The notes under the pieces: model-generated | Seen by the model: only the letters and a program-made list of their open reading frames with translations | The model's database searches: none | What the model was told of the DNA's origin: nothing | Part shown: one piece after another, positions 58,083-64,000 of the stretch | Position numbering within the stretch: position 1 is the first letter of the stretch | How the letters are laid out: each line of letters begins with the position of its first letter | NCBI GenBank assembly: GCA_023151255.1 | Contig: JAKLJG010000007.1 | Coordinates: 1-64,000 of the forward strand | Length of the DNA stretch: 64,000 nt | Source: Cyclobacteriaceae bacterium | Lineage (GTDB): Bacteria; Bacteroidota; Bacteroidia; Cytophagales; Cyclobacteriaceae | Reading direction: 5' to 3' | Program-made: the position numbers and the translations under genes

Positions 58083-59949
58083 TACTCTCCCACACATTAT
58101 TCTGTGCATGAGCATCGCCACTCAGCGGCACAACCAGTTGCACCGATTGAATTTTTTTCTTGCCGGTGTTGGCTTTGTGATTGTATGTTTTTGAAGACTT
58201 CCATACAACCGGGCTTACCTCTTCGGTTGCCGATGTGCCATCGGTGAATTTGAGCATGACTTTAAAATACACGGGCCGGCCTCCTTTGTTTTCGATGGTA
58301 ATAACGTTCCCTTTTACACCGGTAACACCCACGTCCATATAACCCCAGTCGAAATACCATTTATTCCAGAACCAGTTCAGGTTTTGGCCCGATACCCGAT
58401 TGAATACAAACATGAAGTCATACGGTGTCGGGTGTTTGTGTTTCCATTCATTCATATAGGCATGCAGGCATTTCAGAAATACATCCTTACCCAACAGTTG
58501 GTACAGTGAAATATACGATTGCGAACCGATGGTGTAGGAGTTTAGTCCGCTGCCCTCGGCAATATGGCTGGGCACCATTATGGGCAGCACCCGCTGAGAC
58601 CCAAGATAAGGCTGATCCCAATTACCGGAAGGAAACAACTGCTCAATGAAATATTCGGAGAAACTGGCAAAGCCTTCGTCCATCCAGGCGTATTTCTTTT
58701 CGTTAATGCCCATCATAAACGGAAAGTACATGTGGCACATTTCATGCAGCGTGAGACCCAGTTGGGCATCCGCATCGGATATTTTTTGGCCTGTCCACTG
58801 TTCAATCATCGCGCCTGAAATCTCCTGGTCGTTGGCCATACCCGGAAATTCCATGCCTCCGCCCTGCAGCCCGTTGAAAATGGTAAAGTGCTTGTATGGA
58901 AAAGCATATACCGGAAACTGGGTATGAAAAACCTGTAACGACTTTTCAATGGCTTCGAGTACTGCGCCAAACTCGGGGTGATTAAGCGGATAGGCCACAT
59001 TAATAAAATATTCGCCCATGGCATCGGTATAACTGCGGGCATCCCACCGGAAGTGGTCGCTCAGCGCAAAGGCAAAATCAGGAAAGTTCGTGGCGGTGTA
59101 CTTCCAGGTTTTGCTGCCGGATGCCACTTTACGGAAATCGCTTTCGCCATAAACAGTTACCGGTGTTTTACTGCCGCGGGCCTGGTTGATGCGCTGCTGA
59201 ATTACAGTTGAATAAACCTCCTGTGGATTAGAAGGCGCTACCGAAGCCCACACTATAAAATTGTCGGGCACAGTGAGCTCTACTTCGTAATCAGAATAGT
59301 CATGGTAAAACTCGGTGGCTGCATCATACACAATGCGATCCCACAGGTCAATATCATCCAACACGGCCATTTCAGGGTACCAGTAGGCAACAAACATGCT
59401 GGTGCTGTCAATGGCTCCGCTTCGTTCAAAGCCTTTGCCCGGAATTTCGTACTGCCACTCAATGCTTAGTTGCATAGTGCCTTTTGGAGCCAGCGGTTTT
59501 TTCAGCCGGATGGTATAGTTGGTGCCGCCATAAAAGGCTTGCTCTTCATTACGCAAATCAACAGGCTCACCATCAACTGTAATTTTTGTGATGAGTACGC
59601 CTTTATGATCAAGAAATGCATTTTCTCCACGATTGAAAAAACCTGCTTTTCGCGAAGTAGGTTTATAGTAATCGTGATAGGTATGAAAAGTGGGGTTGCG
59701 AACAGTATCAACATTGTTGTTGTAGTAGGTAATATCCGCTTGTCCTTTCAGCAGTTTGCTGTGCGGATCAACCGATGCTTTTATTTTATAAACGGAGCGG
59801 TTTTGGGTATAGGTTGGCGAAACGGAACCATCCCACCTGCGCGTACCCTGCTGGTAGGCCTTTTGAAACTCCAACGGCATATAAAGCGACTGGCTAAAAG
59901 AACTAAATGAACTTAAAATCAGGGAGATAAACAGGAATTTGATCTTCAT
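58078..59949 (-). CDS. M1 family metallopeptidase
   Basis: GGGMEFPGMAN; zinc motif HEMCHMYFPFMMGINEKKYAWMDEGF (HExxH-18-E). Confidence 0.93.
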   Translation of the reverse strand: MKIKFLFISLILSSFSSFSQSLYMPLEFQKAYQQGTRRWDGSVSPTYTQNRSVYKIKASVDPHSKLLKGQADITYYNNNVDTVRNPTFHTYHDYYKPTSRKAGFFNRGENAFLDHKGVLITKITVDGEPVDLRNEEQAFYGGTNYTIRLKKPLAPKGTMQLSIEWQYEIPGKGFERSGAIDSTSMFVAYWYPEMAVLDDIDLWDRIVYDAATEFYHDYSDYEVELTVPDNFIVWASVAPSNPQEVYSTVIQQRINQARGSKTPVTVYGESDFRKVASGSKTWKYTATNFPDFAFALSDHFRWDARSYTDAMGEYFINVAYPLNHPEFGAVLEAIEKSLQVFHTQFPVYAFPYKHFTIFNGLQGGGMEFPGMANDQEISGAMIEQWTGQKISDADAQLGLTLHEMCHMYFPFMMGINEKKYAWMDEGFASFSEYFIEQLFPSGNWDQPYLGSQRVLPIMVPSHIAEGSGLNSYTIGSQSYISLYQLLGKDVFLKCLHAYMNEWKHKHPTPYDFMFVFNRVSGQNLNWFWNKWYFDWGYMDVGVTGVKGNVITIENKGGRPVYFKVMLKFTDGTSATEEVSPVVWKSSKTYNHKANTGKKKIQSVQLVVPLSGDAHAQNNVWESK

Positions 59950-60077
59950 TGGCTATGGGTTAAACTTAAAAGTAAGAATAAAGGTGAAGCGGATGGTAAA
60001 AAGGTTATAATTCCTAAGGGATATGGCTTAAAAATCTAATAAAACTTCAGAATGTACGGATTTGCAGCACAAAATGT

Positions 60078-61190
60078 TTAGCCAATTTCAATCACGACAT
60101 CATCGGTTAAGGGATGGCCCACACAGGTGAGCACATAGCCTGCATCACGTTCGGCCTGCGAGAGACCTTCCTCTTCATCCAACTTCACTTTACCCGAAAT
60201 AGCTTTTCCACGACAAGCCGTGCACAGGCCGCTCTGGCATGAATACGGCAAATCAATGCCCTGGTCGAGTGCTGTTTCAAGAATGGCACGGTTGGGCTCC
60301 ACCATAATTTTATATTCCTGGCCATCGTAGCGGATGGTTACTTCGCGGGCTTTCAGTTCGCCTGGTGCGGGCTGGGCTTCTTGCTTTTTATCTTTATCGA
60401 TAGTACCCTGCACAAAACTTTCTTTAAATACTCTTTCTTTTGGGATGCTTTGTTGTGCCAGCAGGGTTTCTACATTTTTCATCATCCCTTCCGGGCCGCA
60501 CATCAGGTACGTTGTTTTATCAATACCCCAGTTGGGAATACGCTCAAATAATTTCACCAGCATTTCATGATTGAGCAAGCCGGAATATCCCTGCCAGTTC
60601 ATCGGTGCATTATCGAGTACGTGGATAACATGAAGCCTGCCCTGGTAGTTGGTTTCCCATTTGGCCAGCTCGTCTTTAAAGATAATGCTGTCGATATCGC
60701 GGTTGCAGTAAATAAGCGAACAGATGCTGTCGGGCTCCTGGGTTAAAATACTTTTGATGATTGACATCATCGGGGTAATGCCCGACCCACCGGCAAACAT
60801 GATGAGGTGGCGTTTGCGGTCTTTACTGAACTCGGTGGTAAACTGGCCCATGGGTTCCATCACCTTCAGTGTATCGCCTACCTTCAGGTTATCGTTCAGC
60901 CAGTTGCTCATCAGGCCGTTATCAACCCGTTTAACAGTTACCGCCAACTCGTCATCCACAAACGGGGAAGAGCACAGCGAATACGCCCTGCGAACTTCTT
61001 TACCGCCAATCGGAACAATGAGTGTTAAAAACTGACCGGCTTTATAACTGATTTTGCCGGATGGGGGCTGCTCAAATACGATGGTTATGGCATCCTTTGT
61101 TTCGTGGATAATGTTTTTGACTCTCAGAGCGAAGTAATGTTGAACGTTTTCTTCCTTCTTAGGCGCCTTTTTGAATAATCCGAATGCCAC
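60078..61190 (-). CDS. Ferredoxin--NADP reductase / PaaE-like flavo-iron-sulfur oxidoreductase
   Basis: RRAYSLCSSP FAD site; AGGSGITPMMSII NAD(P) site; C-terminal [2Fe-2S] CQSGLCTACRGK. Confidence 0.9.
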   Translation of the reverse strand: MAFGLFKKAPKKEENVQHYFALRVKNIIHETKDAITIVFEQPPSGKISYKAGQFLTLIVPIGGKEVRRAYSLCSSPFVDDELAVTVKRVDNGLMSNWLNDNLKVGDTLKVMEPMGQFTTEFSKDRKRHLIMFAGGSGITPMMSIIKSILTQEPDSICSLIYCNRDIDSIIFKDELAKWETNYQGRLHVIHVLDNAPMNWQGYSGLLNHEMLVKLFERIPNWGIDKTTYLMCGPEGMMKNVETLLAQQSIPKERVFKESFVQGTIDKDKKQEAQPAPGELKAREVTIRYDGQEYKIMVEPNRAILETALDQGIDLPYSCQSGLCTACRGKAISGKVKLDEEEGLSQAERDAGYVLTCVGHPLTDDVVIEIG

Positions 61191-61245
61191 AATTAGTTGA
61201 TTTAGGCCCTAAATTTACAACAATTCAAAAGAAAAAAGGTTGCCG

Positions 61246-63567
61246 TTAAAGGTTAAACCAGTAAGTCAGCTTAAGTACCAATGCGCGGTTTTTACTCTGA
61301 AAGGGTTCGGGGAGGTAATTCTCGGTATAGACAATAAAAAAATCCGATGCCGGCTGGAAGCGCCACTGAAAGCGCGCGTTTAAATTCACGTTGTCGGCCA
61401 GGTTATTGTATTGAACGAACGTGGTGAGAAACAATTTATCGGTAAATGTTAAATCAAGCCGGGGGCCCAGTAATAACAACTGCGCTTTGCCGTAATTACC
61501 GGTCAGGTCAACATCGTTGTAACTGAAGCGTACACCCAGGCTGCCGTAGGGTTGGTACCGGTAATTCATTTCGCCATTTATAACAAAGCTTCTTCCAGTA
61601 TAAAATCCGCCAACATTTCCTTCAACCTGGTAATTAAATAACTTTCGGTTATCGGATTGGTACCGAAACTGAAACTGATTCCACGAAAAAACTTCATCGG
61701 CCAGGTAATTCTGCTCACCGCCAATCGGATTAAAATCCTGGGTCAGATACTGGTAGGTATGCTGAAGACCTATTGAAAAAGATGAGGTGTTTAGAAATGA
61801 AATGATATAACCGGCATTGTAATTCTGGTCAGTATTTCGTCCTCCGGGGATAAAGCCCCAGTTGCCTTCGGCAAACGGACCATGGTTGGCCACAAGTTTA
61901 CTCTTTGGATAAGTGAGGTACTCTACCCGTGTGAAACTTCCGGTGAAGCCGGGGTAAACATCCAGGTTAGGAACAAAGCCTGCTTCGGCATTATAATTTT
62001 TTCCGAGTAGCTGCACAGCGCCCATCACGGCAAGGTTGCGGCCAAAATACCCCAGGAAGGTTCCGGCTGAATACCGATCAGTGGTATTGAAATCATCGAT
62101 AGACTGATGGTAATACACATCGCCACGGAAACGCGTATCCTTTGAATTAATATTAAAATCAAATCCGAAAACACGGTTGTACGTATTCAGTTCGCGCAGG
62201 GTATCGGTACCAGTTATTGTTTCGTGCACGAGGCTGGAGTGGTAAAACCGGTCCGGATCATATTCATCACCTAGTCCCAGCGATTGTTTGTTCACAAAAA
62301 AGAAGTCCACATTAGAGCGGGCCAGCACCTGGCGCTGCACAATAGCCATGGTGTAGTTTTGATCGGGCAGGCCAAGCGATCGGGTTTCCTGTGTTTGCAG
62401 ATTCAATACACCCACACGCCAATCTTTACCTATTTTGCCGCTGAGCCGCGCCCCATATAAAATAGGCACCCGCCTGAGGATACCGGAAGTATCGGCTGCC
62501 AGGCCGAGCCTGCGCGTAAAAAACGGGCGTGAGTCCGGAAAGCCGGGTGCAGAAAATAAATCGCTGTTCTCCAGAAAAAATTGCCTGCGCTCCGGAAAGT
62601 TAAATTCAAACCGGGTGAGGTTGATGACCTGCTGATCGACTTCAACCTGAGAGAAGTCGGGATTAACCGTCAGGTCAAGGTTCAGCGATGGTGTTAGCCC
62701 CACTTTGGCATCGAAGCCAACCAGTACTTCACTTTTGGCTGGCACGTTATTTTCCTTATCGGTAAACGAAGAACCTGCCATATACGGAATAAATGAAACA
62801 TTAGTACCCGGCTTGGGCAACTCATCATCCCAGATCAATTTGCCGCTCCATGCAAACGAGGCCGGAAGGTATTGTACAGGTGTGGCAATCCAGCTTGAAG
62901 TTTGGTTGCGTTCTAAATCATTACGCAACACGTTAAAGTTCCACTCGCCCCGGTTGTAGCGGATAGACTTAAACGGAATGGCCAGTTCGGCCACCCATAG
63001 GGTATCGCTACGGGTTACGGCACTATACCATTTATTATCCCAAAAGGGCGAGAAGCTTTCGGGCTCGGCACCGCCATTGGCCATGAGCCCTTCGCGCTGA
63101 ACGCCATACGGTGAAATATTAAAATAAAAACCGTTGGTGTAGTCGTTGTAGGGGTCGAAATAAAAACCAACATTATCGTTAAACCTGAAATCAAAATCCC
63201 TGCGCAGCGATTGCACTACCGGTGCCTGGCCGTCATCCCGGCACTCAAAGGCCAGGTACAGGTTATGGTCATCAAAGGCAATGCGTACCGTAGTTTCATT
63301 AACGGGCGGCACCGAATCATACGGTTTGCTCATCCAAAAGCCGGTGGCCACGTTGGCTTTTTGCCAGGTTTGTTCGTTTAGGATGCCGTCAACTACGATG
63401 GCGTCATGTATGCGGCCCGCATGGTATTCGGTTCCTTGCTTGTGTTGGCCGGTGAGAGTAAACGGAAGCACTGCGGTTACAAAAACTAGGGAGCGTAAAA
63501 ACATCATGGCGGTAAAGCTATTCAAATTGTCGGGCCGATGCTGTCCGCTAACGTAAAAGATAACCAT
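61246..63567 (-). CDS. DUF5916 domain outer-membrane protein, paralogue of 50856..53138
   Basis: IVVDGILNEQTWQKANVATGF; ISPYGVQREGLMANGG; NPDFSQVEVDQQVINLTRFEFNFPERRQFFLEN. ATG 63501-63503 region (MMFLRSL...) is a likely start. Confidence 0.88.
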   Translation of the reverse strand: MVIFYVSGQHRPDNLNSFTAMMFLRSLVFVTAVLPFTLTGQHKQGTEYHAGRIHDAIVVDGILNEQTWQKANVATGFWMSKPYDSVPPVNETTVRIAFDDHNLYLAFECRDDGQAPVVQSLRRDFDFRFNDNVGFYFDPYNDYTNGFYFNISPYGVQREGLMANGGAEPESFSPFWDNKWYSAVTRSDTLWVAELAIPFKSIRYNRGEWNFNVLRNDLERNQTSSWIATPVQYLPASFAWSGKLIWDDELPKPGTNVSFIPYMAGSSFTDKENNVPAKSEVLVGFDAKVGLTPSLNLDLTVNPDFSQVEVDQQVINLTRFEFNFPERRQFFLENSDLFSAPGFPDSRPFFTRRLGLAADTSGILRRVPILYGARLSGKIGKDWRVGVLNLQTQETRSLGLPDQNYTMAIVQRQVLARSNVDFFFVNKQSLGLGDEYDPDRFYHSSLVHETITGTDTLRELNTYNRVFGFDFNINSKDTRFRGDVYYHQSIDDFNTTDRYSAGTFLGYFGRNLAVMGAVQLLGKNYNAEAGFVPNLDVYPGFTGSFTRVEYLTYPKSKLVANHGPFAEGNWGFIPGGRNTDQNYNAGYIISFLNTSSFSIGLQHTYQYLTQDFNPIGGEQNYLADEVFSWNQFQFRYQSDNRKLFNYQVEGNVGGFYTGRSFVINGEMNYRYQPYGSLGVRFSYNDVDLTGNYGKAQLLLLGPRLDLTFTDKLFLTTFVQYNNLADNVNLNARFQWRFQPASDFFIVYTENYLPEPFQSKNRALVLKLTYWFNL

Positions 63568-63602
63568 ATAGTTTTGCTATTTTTACATCGTAATAATCTG
63601 CT

Positions 63603-64000
63603 GTGCAACTCACACCACTTACCGCCATTTCACCGGTTGACGGCCGGTATTTTGCCACCACCCAAACTCTTACGCCTTACTTTAGCGAATACGGCCTGAT
63701 GCGCTACCGCGTTCGCGTTGAGATAGAGTACTTTATCGCCCTTACGTATACCCTGCCCGAACTGGCCGATGTTCCAAAAGCCGCTGAAGAAAACCTGCGT
63801 AACCTGCACCGGAATTTTGCAGAAGCCGATGCACACGCCATTAAGGAAATAGAAAAGAAAACCAACCACGATGTTAAAGCTGTTGAATACTTTTTAAAAG
63901 AAAAACTCGAAGCGCTGAATTTGGGCAAATACAAAGAGTTCATCCACTTTGGCCTCACTTCGCAGGATATCAACAACACAGCCATCCCGCTTTCGCTGAA
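63603..64000 (+). CDS. purB: Adenylosuccinate lyase, 3'-truncated by window edge
   Basis: Not in the ORF track (runs off the window). GTG start, translated MQLTPLTAISPVDGRYFATTQTLTPYFSEYGLMRYRVRVEIEYFIAL...VKAVEYFLKEKL...FIHFGLTSQDINNTAIPLSL. Confidence 0.93.
   Translation, partial: MQLTPLTAISPVDGRYFATTQTLTPYFSEYGLMRYRVRVEIEYFIALTYTLPELADVPKAAEENLRNLHRNFAEADAHAIKEIEKKTNHDVKAVEYFLKEKLEALNLGKYKEFIHFGLTSQDINNTAIPLSL

Noticed and set aside
50856-63567. The two DUF5916 proteins as a composite transposon or segmental duplication
   Set aside because: They share family motifs but differ substantially in sequence, lie on opposite strands and are flanked by unrelated genes; DUF5916 paralogues are common in Bacteroidota.
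1-64000. CRISPR arrays, tRNA/rRNA genes, transposases, integrases or phage genes
   Set aside because: None noticed by eye; intergenic gaps are short and no direct-repeat arrays or mobile-element proteins appear in the ORF set. A tRNAscan/ISfinder run would be needed to be certain.

Overview
This is a gene-dense, mostly housekeeping/energy-metabolism stretch of a Bacteroidota chromosome, probably Cytophagales-like. The lineage call is an inference from the ActABCDEF/caa3 operon, the T9SS sorting domain, the long IspG, the DUF5916 proteins and TAnnTTTG-like promoters. The backbone is about 17 kb on the minus strand (ca. 14.7-31.5 kb): alternative complex III (actA-F), then cox subunits II and I, ctaA, ctaB, two subunit III-type proteins, subunit IV, and small assembly-type proteins. 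A second theme is formate metabolism: a NuoEF-like FDH beta subunit, FDH alpha, fdhD, and formate-THF ligase, with an arginine-deiminase-like/APC permease cluster in between. I saw no rRNA, tRNA, CRISPR array, prophage or transposon. The observations most worth a second look are: (1) an SRAP/YedK-HMCES family protein that has lost three of the four canonical catalytic residues and ends in a sliding-clamp-motif-like tail (NLTLFD); (2) a small gene translationally coupled (GTGA) to a truncated 'IGGQAA' nucleotidyltransferase remnant missed by the ORF track; (3) degenerate relatives of known enzymes (SCO-like without CxxxC, Omp28-like without CxxC, DUF885-like without HExxH); (4) strong hairpins in the oxidase operon. 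All family calls are from reading sequence motifs without database searches.
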